DNA from: an uncultured Aquimonas sp.
GTDB taxonomy: Bacteria; Pseudomonadota; Gammaproteobacteria; Xanthomonadales; Xanthomonadaceae
Assembly: GCF_937888285.1 (NCBI RefSeq)
Contig: NZ_CALART010000006.1
Coordinates: 32,625-96,624 of the forward strand
DNA length: 64,000 nucleotides
Direction of reading: 5' to 3'
Position numbers and translations under genes: made by a program. Positions within the stretch are counted from its first letter, which is position 1, and every line of letters starts with the position of its first letter. Of this stretch, positions 25,932 to 34,114 are shown piece by piece. The notes under the pieces were generated by a model, which saw only the letters and a program-made list of their open reading frames with translations, was not told where the DNA came from and made no database searches.

Positions 25932-26251
25932 GTCGCCGTGCGCAGCCCTGCGATTCGTGCGCAAGGGCGGATGTCCTCGTGCTTGACGCACGGCCTGCGA
26001 CCGATCAGGCCTTTCACCAGTGATCGCGCCGGCGCGGCCGCACGAGGGCACGCGCATCCGCTCAGCCAGAGCCGGTGCGGCGGCGAAGCTGTCGGATAAG
26101 GCTCAATCCGAAACGGATCGGCGCTGCACAGCCTTCGCGCCATGCGCGCTGGCGGCAGTCCCGGCGGCGGTGCTGCCTGCCACCGGTCCCTGTTTCACGC
26201 GCGTCAATGTCGGCACACTTGCGCTCCGACTTTCCGTCTACGGTGCTGCTT

Positions 26252-26749
26252 GTGAACCGATTCGTCTGCCTCTTGCTCGCCTTGAGCCTGTCCGCCTGTT
26301 CGAGCGGCCCCGACCTGCAGGTGCCCGAGGGCCTGTCCGCGTTCGAGCTGCGCGAGGTAGTGACCGAGTTCAACCCCCTCTGGGACCCCGTCGAGCGTGC
26401 CGTGACGGATGTCCGTCTACTGGACGGGCGCAGGCTCGCCGATGATCGCTACGAGCTCGACGCCGAGTACGAGGTTCTCTGTGTTGCCAAGCGTGAGCCA
26501 ATGCGCGCGGAAGAACTGGCGCTCATCGGCCGCAACATGCGCGCCCAGGGGCGAGAGCAGGAGTGGCTGCGCATGGAGGCCCAGCGGAAGGCGTCCGAAG
26601 CCCTGCTGGCTGAGCGCGTGGGCGATATGACGCCAGGCGAGAAGCGCTGGTTTCGCGACACCTTCGTGCTGGTGCGAGTCAATGAGGCGTGGGTGCCTGA
26701 ACACATGGCCGCGCGCATGCGAGAGGACCAGGCCGCCGCTCGGCGTTGA
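26252..26749 (+). CDS. Lipoprotein, function unknown
   Basis: A 165-residue protein started by GTG 26252, which directly opens a lipoprotein signal (VNRFVCLLLALSLSAC, lipobox LSAC). An upstream ATG at 26207 would place 15 residues before the signal and is less likely. The mature part is rich in Arg and Glu, with a beta segment (YELDAEYEVLCVAKREP) then a long amphipathic helix (ALIGRNMRAQGREQEWLRM) and a second beta segment (WFRDTFVLVRVNEAWV). No family recognised; possibly an outer-membrane-attached accessory protein. Confidence 0.6.
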   Translation: MNRFVCLLLALSLSACSSGPDLQVPEGLSAFELREVVTEFNPLWDPVERAVTDVRLLDGRRLADDRYELDAEYEVLCVAKREPMRAEELALIGRNMRAQGREQEWLRMEAQRKASEALLAERVGDMTPGEKRWFRDTFVLVRVNEAWVPEHMAARMREDQAAARR

Positions 26750-27040
26750 TGCGGGCTCTTCGCGCGAAGGGTCGCATACCAGGGAACGCGTTCCGAGATG
26801 GGTGGCGAGCCGTAGCTCGGCCTCGGCTGCTCGTGATTCTCCACCCCATGAGGATCGCGCGTGGACGGCGAGCCGGTCTTCCAGCCTGCGAGACCTGCGC
26901 TGCCGCTGAACACAGATGCAGTGCTGTTGACAGCGCGAAGCCATTACACTCGGTGACCGTGTGCCGCCCGCGCAGCGCCTTTCGGCGCGATTCCCTTCCG
27001 AGCCGCGACTTCCTGATTGACTCAGACATGGAGACTTCAC

Positions 27041-27298
27041 ATGGGCAGTTTCAGCATCTTCCATTGGCTGGTGGTTCTGAGTGTTGTGCTTCTGCCGCTG
27101 GCCCTGATCGCCTTGATCGTGGCGTTCGCGCGTCGGTCTTCGCGCGCTGGCGGTAGTACGGGTCAGCGCCTGGTTGGACAGACAGGCAAGCCGCCGGTCG
27201 AGGCGCGTCTGTTGGCTCTCGATGATCTGAAGACCAAGGGCCTGATCTCCGACGAGGAACACGCCGCACAGCGCGCTGCGATCCTGCGCGAGGTGTAG
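27041..27298 (+). CDS. Small SHOCT-domain membrane protein
   Basis: An 85-residue protein starting at ATG 27041. One membrane helix at residues about 8-28 (WLVVLSVVLLPLALIALIVAF) is followed by a basic linker. The C-terminal SHOCT motif is LLALDDLKTKGLISDEEHAAQRAAIL. SHOCT tails are short oligomerisation modules on many small bacterial proteins. The upstream in-frame ATG at 27017 adds only eight polar residues. No operon partner is evident. Confidence 0.75.
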   Translation: MGSFSIFHWLVVLSVVLLPLALIALIVAFARRSSRAGGSTGQRLVGQTGKPPVEARLLALDDLKTKGLISDEEHAAQRAAILREV

Positions 27299-27401
27299 GG
27301 TCAGGCGAGCGGGGCGAAGGGGATTGGCGAACCTTTGATCGTCTCCCTCAAGCGGCTGGCTGCATTGCCGTATAGGTCAGGCCGTTGTTCCGCTCTGAAC
27401 G

Positions 27402-27429
27402 CTGGATCCCCGCGTTCGCGGGGATGACG
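27402..27429. repeat. REP-like palindrome (GGATCCCCGCG family)
   Basis: Reads ctggatccccgcgttcgcgg followed by ggatgacg, a hairpin with stem CCCCGCG/CGCGGGG. It is an inverted relative of the element at 17356-17405. Confidence 0.7.
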
Positions 27430-27618
27430 AGTCAAAGGTCTCTGCAAGAACGCGTAACCCGCTGGCTGGGCTGAGGAGCTAGCAGGGAGCTGCGCGAGCG
27501 GGCGAGCGGGCGACCTCATTTTGGAGTCGTTCCGTCACCGCGCGGTAGTGCAAGCCTCGCACGCGTCGCCCCGCGCAGGCGGGGGCATGTCATGGCTTGG
27601 GTCGAACGCCAGTGCTTT

Positions 27619-27805
27619 GTAGGAGCGAGCTCGCTGGCGACCCACAGGGTGAGCGCAGCGCACAGGTTGTGGTCGCCTGCGAGCAGGCTCCTACCATAAA
27701 CGCGCGCTTCAACCTCGCCGCTGCCCGCTCTTGGCAGAAGCGAGCTCGCGACCCGAAGGGTGAGCGCAGTGCGCAGGCTACGGTCGCCCGCAAGCAGGCT
27801 TCTAC
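27619..27805. repeat. Two tandem REPIN-like pairs (gGAGCGAGCTCGC family)
   Basis: Pair one: 27619-27642 (gtaggagcgagctcgctggc...) faces 27671-27694 (ggtcgcctgcgagcaggctc...). Pair two: 27733-27753 faces 27782-27805, diverged by a few bases. Between the arms both share (a/g)(a/g)gggtgagcgcag. This layout matches REP doublets known from Pseudomonas and relatives. With the palindrome at 27402 it makes up the whole 27299-27826 gap; no gene is seen there. Confidence 0.75.
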
Positions 27806-27826
27806 GCGGAGCGCGTGCGGACCAAC

Positions 27827-28621
27827 TCAGGTTTCCTTGAGAACACCTGCATCGGCACACGGGGTCGATCGCCACGCAGCGCGCAGGCGAATGCGTGCGG
27901 CCACGATGCGGCTGAGCTTGCCCAGGCCGCGCAGCTGCCAGCGCAGGGGGCGCGGGCCTTCGAGGCGCTCGGCGCTCATCAGCACGGTGGCGGCCAGCAT
28001 CGCTGCGGTATGGCCCTGGACGAGCAGCATCGGCACCAGCATCAGCGCCCAGCACGAGCCCAGGCACCACAGGCCGTGGCTCAGACCGAAGCGCAGGGCG
28101 TCGCGATCCGCAGCCCAGCCGAAGGCAGACAGCGCCCTGTGTTCATGGCTGCGATTCAGACAGCGCTGCTTGATGGGCGAGCACTGCCAGACCAGCGCCA
28201 GCAGGGCTGCGATCAGTGCCGGGCCCCAGGACTGCGGCGCGACCAGGCTCAGCAGCAGCGACAGCGGCACGAGCACCCCGCCCGCGAGCAGCCACACGCC
28301 GAAGTAGCCCAGCGCGAACAGCGTGAGCGCGCGCGGGCGTCGCTGCCGGAAGCTGCGCTGATGCACGTGCAGCAGGGGGGCGACCAGCGTCGGCAGCATC
28401 ATCGCCACCAGCATCAGCAGCCAGCCGCCCAGCAGGGCCGACGGCGGATGCAGCTGCAGCAGCACCGCAAGGCTGGGCCAGGCGCCGGTCGCGGCACCGC
28501 TCCAGCAGAAGGGCGATGCCGAGGCCTGCGCGGCGTGACCCAGGTGCAGCACCCAGGCGACGGCACTCAGCGCAAGCGCGACGCCGGCGATATGCCGGCG
28601 TGCGCGTGCCCGCTCTGTCAC
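27827..28621 (-). CDS. DUF2182 integral membrane protein
   Basis: A 264-residue protein of the DUF2182 family, predicted to be a metal-binding membrane protein of unknown role. Signatures: WLLMLVAMMLPT in the second helix, QCSPIKQRCLNRSHEHRAL after the fourth, and GLWCLGSCWALM in the next. Five to six membrane helices. The start is GTG at 28621, overlapping the tyrosinase stop by 4 bp (GTGA), so the two genes are translationally coupled. In other genomes DUF2182 often travels with DUF1326, which is absent here. Coupling to a copper enzyme suggests help with copper supply or membrane placement; this is inference. Confidence 0.75.
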   Translation of the reverse strand: MTERARARRHIAGVALALSAVAWVLHLGHAAQASASPFCWSGAATGAWPSLAVLLQLHPPSALLGGWLLMLVAMMLPTLVAPLLHVHQRSFRQRRPRALTLFALGYFGVWLLAGGVLVPLSLLLSLVAPQSWGPALIAALLALVWQCSPIKQRCLNRSHEHRALSAFGWAADRDALRFGLSHGLWCLGSCWALMLVPMLLVQGHTAAMLAATVLMSAERLEGPRPLRWQLRGLGKLSRIVAARIRLRAAWRSTPCADAGVLKET

Positions 28622-30165
28622 TTGTGGCTCTCTCGGTAGAGGCTGATGCGGCCGACGCTGATCGGCTCATCGGCATCGACGGCATTGCTGGGCTGGATGC
28701 GGACATCGAGGGCGTCGGTGGCCAGCGCGTTCTCGACGTAGAGGCTGTCGATCAGGGCGGTGACGTCCAGCTCGAAGCTGAGCCCGTTGCCGGCATGCTC
28801 GGCGTTCTGTGCGCTGGCGCGACGCAGGCCGAAAAGGGCGACCGTGCCGGCCAGCTGCTCGTTGACGTAGACCTGCAGCTTCTGGGCGTCGCGCGCGCCG
28901 CGCACGTTCTCAAGCTGCAGGTAGGCGCGATCGGGCGGCGCGTCCAGCGAGGCGGCCTTCAGGCTGTCCGACATCTTCGAACGCACGCCCGCATCGAGTT
29001 TCACCTGCGCGCGCGCGCCCGAGCTGCGGATCAACAGGCTGCCGTCGTGGCTGCCGACCAGCTCCGAGGCGGTGGCGGTGTCCTTGTCCTGATCGGATGC
29101 ACGTCCGGCCATATCGGGGGCCCCCAGCTTGTGCAGACGGATGGCGAGCGGTGCGCGGGCGGCGGCGGGTGCGGCCGCCTGCAGGTCGTCATAGGTGTAG
29201 TCGGTCTTGCCGAGATCGTCGACATCAGCAGGGGTGTACACCCAAGTGCTGCCGTCCGCCATCGGCATGACGAAGGGGCGTTCGCCGGCGGCAGCCGGGC
29301 CCTTCAGCCAGGCTGCGCTGCTGGGGTTGGCATTGCCCTTGGCATTCCACGCCGCCCACATGCGGTCGATGTTGGCGTGGTGCAGGTAGAACACGGGATC
29401 CAGCGCGGCGATGCCGGGGTCGGCCATCAGGCCCCAGGTCTGGCCATTCGGCGCGTTGCCGCCGACGTCGACATGCACCATGTTGTGCGGGTTGTTCTCG
29501 AGGTTGCCGCTGACCTGGCCATCATGCGAGAAGCCCGTCTGCGGGCCGCCGAAGCCGGGGCGCGGCGTGTCGGCATTGCTGCCGGTGTAGACGGTGTTGT
29601 TCATGCAGGCGCCGGACACCGGCGGCACCGGGATGAAGATGTCGCCGTTGTTGTTCGGGCCGTAGCGCGCCGTCACGAACAGCGGGTTGGGGGTCTTGCC
29701 GTCCGGCAGCGTGGCCTGGGTGAAGGCAGGCGGGATCTCGTACTGCGTGTCGGGGCCGAGGTAGTTCCAGTAGGGCAGGGCCCAGCTTGCAGGTCCGCCC
29801 AGGGCGATGATCGCCTTGCGTAGATGGCCCTCGAGCGCGATCAGATAGCCGCGGTGCCAGGGCGGGAAATACCAGCTCTGGTGCTGGCACTGGTCCCAGA
29901 AGCTCTTGATGTCGGAGCCCGAGGGCAGGGGCGTGGTCGGTACCGCCGGCACCGGCGGGATCGCCTGCCAGCCGGGGAAGCCGCTCTGCTGGTTCGGCGT
30001 GCCCGGCAGGTACTGGCCGTGGATGGCGGCGAAGAACCACCAGCTGTTCCGATCGTTCAGGGGCAGCGCCATCATCGCGCCCACGCCCTTGGCGTACCAG
30101 AGCAGGTCGGGGTTGTCGAAGGTGCCGCCCTGGTTCCAGGCGTTTGAACGGGTGTAACGGGCCAT
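28618..30165 (-). CDS. Tyrosinase-family copper oxidase
   Basis: A 515-residue protein with the central tyrosinase domain at residues about 30-260. CuA ligands appear as AAIHGQ, CQHQSWYFPPWHRGYL; CuB ligands as NPHNMVHVDVGG and DPVFYLHHANIDRMWAAW, so all six His are present. A C-terminal beta domain of about 200 residues follows (IRLHKLGAPD...), like the shielding domain of polyphenol oxidases. No signal peptide. ATG 30165 has AAGGAG at the right distance; ATG 30171 is too close to it. It oxidises phenols or o-diphenols; whether it modifies a peptide is unknown. It lies 266 bp after the LanKC-like gene on the same strand, and its neighbours suggest a role in the RiPP locus. Confidence 0.85.
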   Translation of the reverse strand: MARYTRSNAWNQGGTFDNPDLLWYAKGVGAMMALPLNDRNSWWFFAAIHGQYLPGTPNQQSGFPGWQAIPPVPAVPTTPLPSGSDIKSFWDQCQHQSWYFPPWHRGYLIALEGHLRKAIIALGGPASWALPYWNYLGPDTQYEIPPAFTQATLPDGKTPNPLFVTARYGPNNNGDIFIPVPPVSGACMNNTVYTGSNADTPRPGFGGPQTGFSHDGQVSGNLENNPHNMVHVDVGGNAPNGQTWGLMADPGIAALDPVFYLHHANIDRMWAAWNAKGNANPSSAAWLKGPAAAGERPFVMPMADGSTWVYTPADVDDLGKTDYTYDDLQAAAPAAARAPLAIRLHKLGAPDMAGRASDQDKDTATASELVGSHDGSLLIRSSGARAQVKLDAGVRSKMSDSLKAASLDAPPDRAYLQLENVRGARDAQKLQVYVNEQLAGTVALFGLRRASAQNAEHAGNGLSFELDVTALIDSLYVENALATDALDVRIQPSNAVDADEPISVGRISLYRESHK

Positions 30166-30431
30166 GTGCATCTCCTTCGGTGGTGGGTGCAGCGGGGGCT
30201 CGGGTGAGGTGGTCGTGATGCGTTGAGGTCTGCCGTTGCGTCTGCGATGTCGGCTCCTGCGCGCGGCGTCCAGCGGGCGTTGGGTGCCTGTGCGTTGTGT
30301 TCCTTTGGCGAGCAATCGCGTTGGCGAACGCCACCCGTGGCGGGCTGATCAAGTATCTGGATGCCGTGACCCGCGCGCAGCTGTCGGATCTGACAGGCCG
30401 GCAGACGGCGCGCGATGGTCGCAGTGGGGCT

Positions 30432-32012
30432 CTAGTCGGCGGCGAGGGCAGGCTCGGCGATCAGCATGTCCTGCACCTCCTGCCACATCTTTTCGCGCAC
30501 GCGACGCACCACGGCGGAGTCGCGTTTGGCCGGTGTGGGTACGGGCAGCACGCTGCGCGCATACGGCGCCAGCGCATCGACCACGGACTGCGCGCTGGGG
30601 CGGCGCAGGGGATCGGTGTGCAGCAGCTGGGCGACCAGGTCGCGCACGGCCGGCGGCACCTGCTTGCGCAGACGGCCCAGTGGTGGACGCTGCGTTGCCG
30701 AGGCCTGGGCACCTGGCTCGACGTCGTCGCGGTGCATCAGCCATGAGCTCAGCAGCTGGTGCAGGGTGGCACCGAGGCCGTAAAGGTCTTCGCGCACATG
30801 GCTGCCGGCGAAGGCGCCATGCCGGGCTTCGGGCGGCATGTAACTGGGCGTGCCCCAGGGGATGTTGCTGGTCTCCTGAAGGCGCAGCGCACCCTCGAAG
30901 TCGACCGGGCGCAGGCGTCCGCTACGATCGACCAGCACGTTGGCGGGCTTCAGATCGCGCCAGACCCAGCCGGCTGCATGCAGCTGTGCAACCAGTTGGG
31001 CAACGGCGGCGCCGTAGGCCAGGGCTTCGTCGATAGGCAGCTTTTTCTGCGGGTCGGCGCAGGCCATCAGCAGGGGCTCGCCGTCGATGTGCTCGATGAC
31101 CAGATAGCGATGCTCGCCAATGCAGAAGCTGTCGATCACTGCGGGTGCGGCGAACGCGAGCCCGTGCATGGCCCGCAGGATGGCCTCCTCGCGCTCGACG
31201 TAGCTTCGCCCGTCCTGGCCGAGCCAGTTCGTCTCACCGTGGCGACGGCCTTCCTTCACCACGCAGAGCCGTGCGGGCGAACGCTCGATATCGACCGCGC
31301 GATACACACCGCCCTTGCCGCGCTGCATGAAGGCCTCGTAGCAGAGGAAGCGCGTCTGCAGCGGGGTCGGTGGCGAAGCGGATTCCGACTGGGCGGCAAA
31401 CGGGCACTCGACCCAGTCCGGCACGGCCTTGCCCGGCTCGCGCAGGTCCGGCACGCGTTCGCCCGAAGGCGTGCGCAACACGCTGACGCGGCTGCCGTCC
31501 TCGGTTTCCATCTCCTCGTGGCCGAATGCACCGTAGCGGAAGTAGACCGCGCTGCCGGGCCGCAGTTGACGGTCGAAGGGCACGGCCGGGGCCGGGAAGT
31601 CACGCGTAGCGGCGTGAAGCAGCTCGGCCAGTTCGACGGCCTGGGCGGCGTCGCGCGGGTAGACGGTGATGAACTTGCCGATCTGGCTGAAGCCGAACGG
31701 AATCGCGCTGTTCAGCCGGCTCAGCAGATTCAGGGTCTTGACGGACTTGAAGGCCACGCCGCGCTCGACCAGCAGGGGCGCGCAGCGCTCGAATACCGTG
31801 ATGGCGTTGGGCAGGGTGGCAGAAATGTGCAGCTTCCAGCCTTGCGCGGGATGCGGCACCTGCGGCGGACGATAGCGCCAGCCGCTCTTCGCGGGCACGA
31901 CCGGGAGGTATTTCTCCACCAGTGCGCGCCACTCTGTCTCGTGATCGGCTGCGCGCACGCTGCGCGGTGCCGCTTCGGCTTCTGCCGTGAACGATCGATG
32001 GACTTCAAGCAC
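30432..32012 (-). CDS. LanKC-like kinase/lyase without cyclase domain (candidate RiPP dehydratase)
   Basis: A 526-residue protein. Residues about 50-200 match the N-terminal region of class III lanthipeptide synthetases: WKLHISATLPNAITVFE, RGVAFKSVKTLNLLSRLNS and GFSQIGKFITVYP. A Ser/Thr kinase domain follows: nucleotide Lys in CVVKEG (K253), loop WRDLKPANVLV (about 351-361) and DFE (371-373) in place of DFG, as in LanKC. LanKC proteins phosphorylate Ser/Thr in a precursor, eliminate to Dha/Dhb, then form thioethers with a C-terminal cyclase of about 350 residues. Here the protein ends just after the kinase, so no cyclase is present. GTG 32012 follows GGAGAAGG closely; an upstream frame to 32069 is possible. 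Two precursor-like genes lie directly upstream. Confidence 0.85.
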   Translation of the reverse strand: MLEVHRSFTAEAEAAPRSVRAADHETEWRALVEKYLPVVPAKSGWRYRPPQVPHPAQGWKLHISATLPNAITVFERCAPLLVERGVAFKSVKTLNLLSRLNSAIPFGFSQIGKFITVYPRDAAQAVELAELLHAATRDFPAPAVPFDRQLRPGSAVYFRYGAFGHEEMETEDGSRVSVLRTPSGERVPDLREPGKAVPDWVECPFAAQSESASPPTPLQTRFLCYEAFMQRGKGGVYRAVDIERSPARLCVVKEGRRHGETNWLGQDGRSYVEREEAILRAMHGLAFAAPAVIDSFCIGEHRYLVIEHIDGEPLLMACADPQKKLPIDEALAYGAAVAQLVAQLHAAGWVWRDLKPANVLVDRSGRLRPVDFEGALRLQETSNIPWGTPSYMPPEARHGAFAGSHVREDLYGLGATLHQLLSSWLMHRDDVEPGAQASATQRPPLGRLRKQVPPAVRDLVAQLLHTDPLRRPSAQSVVDALAPYARSVLPVPTPAKRDSAVVRRVREKMWQEVQDMLIAEPALAAD

Positions 32013-32088
32013 GAGCCTTCTCCATGGAATGCAGGCCGGGTAGGGGCAGCCCGACGCCGATGCGCTCACGGCATCGGCACGAGCATGG

Positions 32089-32114
32089 GCGGCCGTCGCC
32101 GGAGCGACGGCCGC
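32089..32114 (-). other. Stem-loop between precursor and synthetase genes
   Basis: Perfect 11-bp stem GCGGCCGTCGC / GCGACGGCCGC with a four-base loop, 10 bp after the first precursor stop (32124) on the minus strand. No T-run follows, so it is not a simple terminator. In RiPP operons such stems raise precursor mRNA over enzyme mRNA by attenuation or by blocking decay; that role is inferred. Confidence 0.5.
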
Positions 32115-32123
32115 CGGCGTGGA

Positions 32124-32402
32124 TCAACTGCTGGTCGTGGTCGTGGTGGTGGTGCACAGCGGCGTGCTGGTGGTGGTCACCGTGCGGCTGTGGCAGGTGC
32201 AGGCGGCCACCGAGGCGCTGCCGGCGGACATCGCCTGCAGCTCTTCGGGGGTGGATGCGAACTGCGAAAAGTAGGTCTTCCACTCGCTGCTGCCGGCGCC
32301 GGCATGGATGGCCTGCAGGCCCTGCGTGCGCAGCTGGTCGGCGAACGCCTTGTCATCGATTGCGCGCTGCACGATCTCACTCGTCTTCTGCGAAAGTGCC
32401 AT
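32124..32402 (-). CDS. Putative RiPP precursor peptide A (Thr/Ser/Cys-rich core)
   Basis: A 92-residue peptide from ATG 32402 with GAGGAA eight bases upstream. Residues 1-67 are a helical, leader-like half (KTSEIVQRAIDDKAFADQLR..., SSEWKTYFSQF). After SVAA comes a 25-residue segment starting CTCHSRTVTTT and continuing STPLC, then seven Thr and two Ser. Cysteines sit at segment positions 1, 3 and 16. The leader resembles short helical leaders of the NHLP type only weakly. The adjacent LanKC-like enzyme makes Ser/Thr dehydration likely. Processing after VAA is an inference from the shared boundary with precursor B. No leader peptidase or exporter is seen nearby. Confidence 0.8.
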   Translation of the reverse strand: MALSQKTSEIVQRAIDDKAFADQLRTQGLQAIHAGAGSSEWKTYFSQFASTPEELQAMSAGSASVAACTCHSRTVTTTSTPLCTTTTTTTSS

Positions 32403-32501
32403 TTCTGCGTTCCTCTTCAAGGGGATTGAGCAACCGGGCTGGCGCGAAGGCGAACCCGGCGCGAAGGGGGGAAAGCTGCGTGTGGCTGGCGGGCTCGGGG
32501 A

Positions 32502-32783
32502 TCAGCCGGAGCCGGTGGTGGTGGTGCCGGTGCAGATCGGGCTGGTGGTGGTGGTCACTGTGGTGCTGTTGCAGGTGCAGGCGGCCACCCCGGCCTTGGC
32601 ACCCAGGGCCTGCAGCTTCTGCGGGTCGGTGGCGAGGTCGGCGAAATGCTGTCCGCCGAAGTAGGTCTTCCAGGCCGGGCTTTCCTGCCCGCCCAATACC
32701 GCGGCCACCGCCTGGCTGCGGATCTGTTCGGCAAAGGAAGGATCGGTAAGCAGCTTCTGTACGAACTCGGTTTGAGCAGCCAT
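32502..32783 (-). CDS. Putative RiPP precursor peptide B (Thr/Ser/Cys-rich core)
   Basis: A 93-residue paralogue of precursor A, 99 bp upstream of it on the same strand, from ATG 32783 with GGAG eight bases before. Leader-like half: EFVQKLLTDPSFAEQIRSQAV and SPAWKTYFGG, sharing WKTYF with A. The 25-residue segment begins CTCNSTTVTTT after GVAA, continues TSPIC and ends in Thr/Gly/Ser. Cysteines fall at positions 1, 3 and 16, the same as in A, although the leaders have diverged. The better conservation of the tail than of the leader points to a constrained modified product. It is the first gene of the likely operon. Confidence 0.8.
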   Translation of the reverse strand: MAAQTEFVQKLLTDPSFAEQIRSQAVAAVLGGQESPAWKTYFGGQHFADLATDPQKLQALGAKAGVAACTCNSTTVTTTTSPICTGTTTTGSG

Positions 32784-33736
32784 GAACGTGTCTCCATTCT
32801 TGTGGGAAGGAACAACGGCGTTTTCCGGTGGCGGGAGGGGGCGTGCTTCCGACGATGCGTGCGCAGGTGCGGACAGGGCAGGCAGGCCCTGCGTCCACCG
32901 CTACGACGGCCACTCCATCGTCAACAGGCAAAGCGCGGCCTGCGATCGACGTGGCGCGCCGAAGCGCGCACGGCCACAGCGACGGCTGCGGTCGATCGAG
33001 TCCGGATGTCAGCGGGATGACGTCGGCTGCAGGAGGTCGGAGCCGCTCCTGCAGCGCAGCCTCAGTGGCCGCGGACGCCGGTGAAGTGACGTCTTGATGC
33101 AGCGAAGTCGCCAGCATCTGCCCTCATTGCGTTCCCCTTGCATGTCGACAGCACCCGGCGGCGCGGAGGCAGTGCTGTATCGAATGGGCGGCCTCACGCG
33201 AGCCCCTGGCTGATGCACTCGGGTTGCTCGCGTCGCCAATCCAGACTCTGCGCGCCACCGCCGTGGGTCAATGCACAAGCCGGCGGCTCGTCCGATTCAG
33301 GACCGGAACACACCCAAAACAACCGTCCGCGCCACGTCGGTTTGCAAGCGTGGAGGCACTGGGGTGCTCTGCATGCAGTGTGTGAGGCTCGATTCATTCC
33401 CGCTTCGGTTCGTCATGCGCGAAAGCTTCCCGCTTGTACCCGCGTTGAACGACCTGAGCACTTCGCGATGCCCGCATGGGGGTCAGGAAGTCCCACGGGA
33501 AGCGGAACCTCCCCGCGCTTTCATTGAGGCGCATGCACACGCGTAGGCTGTCGGATGTTCCCGGAATGAACAGGCGGCACATCACCCCCACGCTGCGAGC
33601 CGGGAACGTGGATCGCTTCGACGATGCTTGTGAAGACTGCCTGTCGCTGGCAGGCTCGCGCAGCACCTGCGGATGTTTCTGCAGGTGGGGCCTGGCATCG
33701 CCATGACCGGTTGCCGCTTCATGCGAGGGACGCGAG
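32784..33736. other. 953-bp gap upstream of the RiPP locus
   Basis: No credible gene on either strand. Several short open frames lack family resemblance and ribosome sites. The promoter for the minus-strand RiPP genes should lie in 32784-33100, but no clear -35/-10 pair could be picked by eye. No strong repeat noticed. Confidence 0.4.
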
Positions 33737-34072
33737 ATGGAAGAAAACCCCTACGAAACGCCGAAGTCCGATCTGTCGACACCCCGCATCGGGGCCTGGA
33801 GCCAGCCGCAGGTGCGGAAAGCCGCGCGGATCGCCTGGCTGTGCTTCTTTCTGATTTCGGGCGTCGGCGGCATGGTCGTGGGCGGCCTGGTCGGCGCTGC
33901 GGTGGGGGCCGGCCTGGGCATGGCAGGCTGGTCTATCGAGACGATCCAGATCGCCACCTTCGTGCTCGGGATCGTGCTGGGCGTTCCGATCTCCTACTTC
34001 GTCTTCCTCTGGTCGATACGCCGCTTCATCGTGCCGGCCTTCGATGCGTCAATGTCCGCAGCCAGGCTCTGA
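33737..34072 (+). CDS. Small membrane protein with NPY-type N-terminus, function unknown
   Basis: A 111-residue protein with the N-terminus MEENPYETPKSDL, a motif frequent at the start of small membrane proteins in this bacterial group. Two membrane helices follow (IAWLCFFLISGVGGMVVGGL-, IATFVLGIVLGVPISYFVFLW) with a Gly-rich stretch between. ATG 33737 has a GAGGGACGCGAG region upstream. No function assigned. It is divergent from the RiPP precursor genes across the 953-bp gap. Confidence 0.65.
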   Translation: MEENPYETPKSDLSTPRIGAWSQPQVRKAARIAWLCFFLISGVGGMVVGGLVGAAVGAGLGMAGWSIETIQIATFVLGIVLGVPISYFVFLWSIRRFIVPAFDASMSAARL

Positions 34073-34114
34073 CGTGAGGAGCCCGCCCAACACCTTCACG
34101 AGTACATCTGATTC

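Noticed and set aside
30432..32012. Ordinary Ser/Thr protein kinase
   Set aside because: The N-terminal 200 residues match the LanKC lyase-like region and the kinase has DFE, so a plain kinase call would miss the family.
32124..32783. The two small genes as random low-complexity frames
   Set aside because: Both have ribosome sites, leaders with shared WKTYF and identical Cys spacing in the tail, which chance does not explain.
33138..33666. Short open frames in the gap upstream of the RiPP locus
   Set aside because: No ribosome sites or family resemblance, and overlapping frames on both strands with poor composition.
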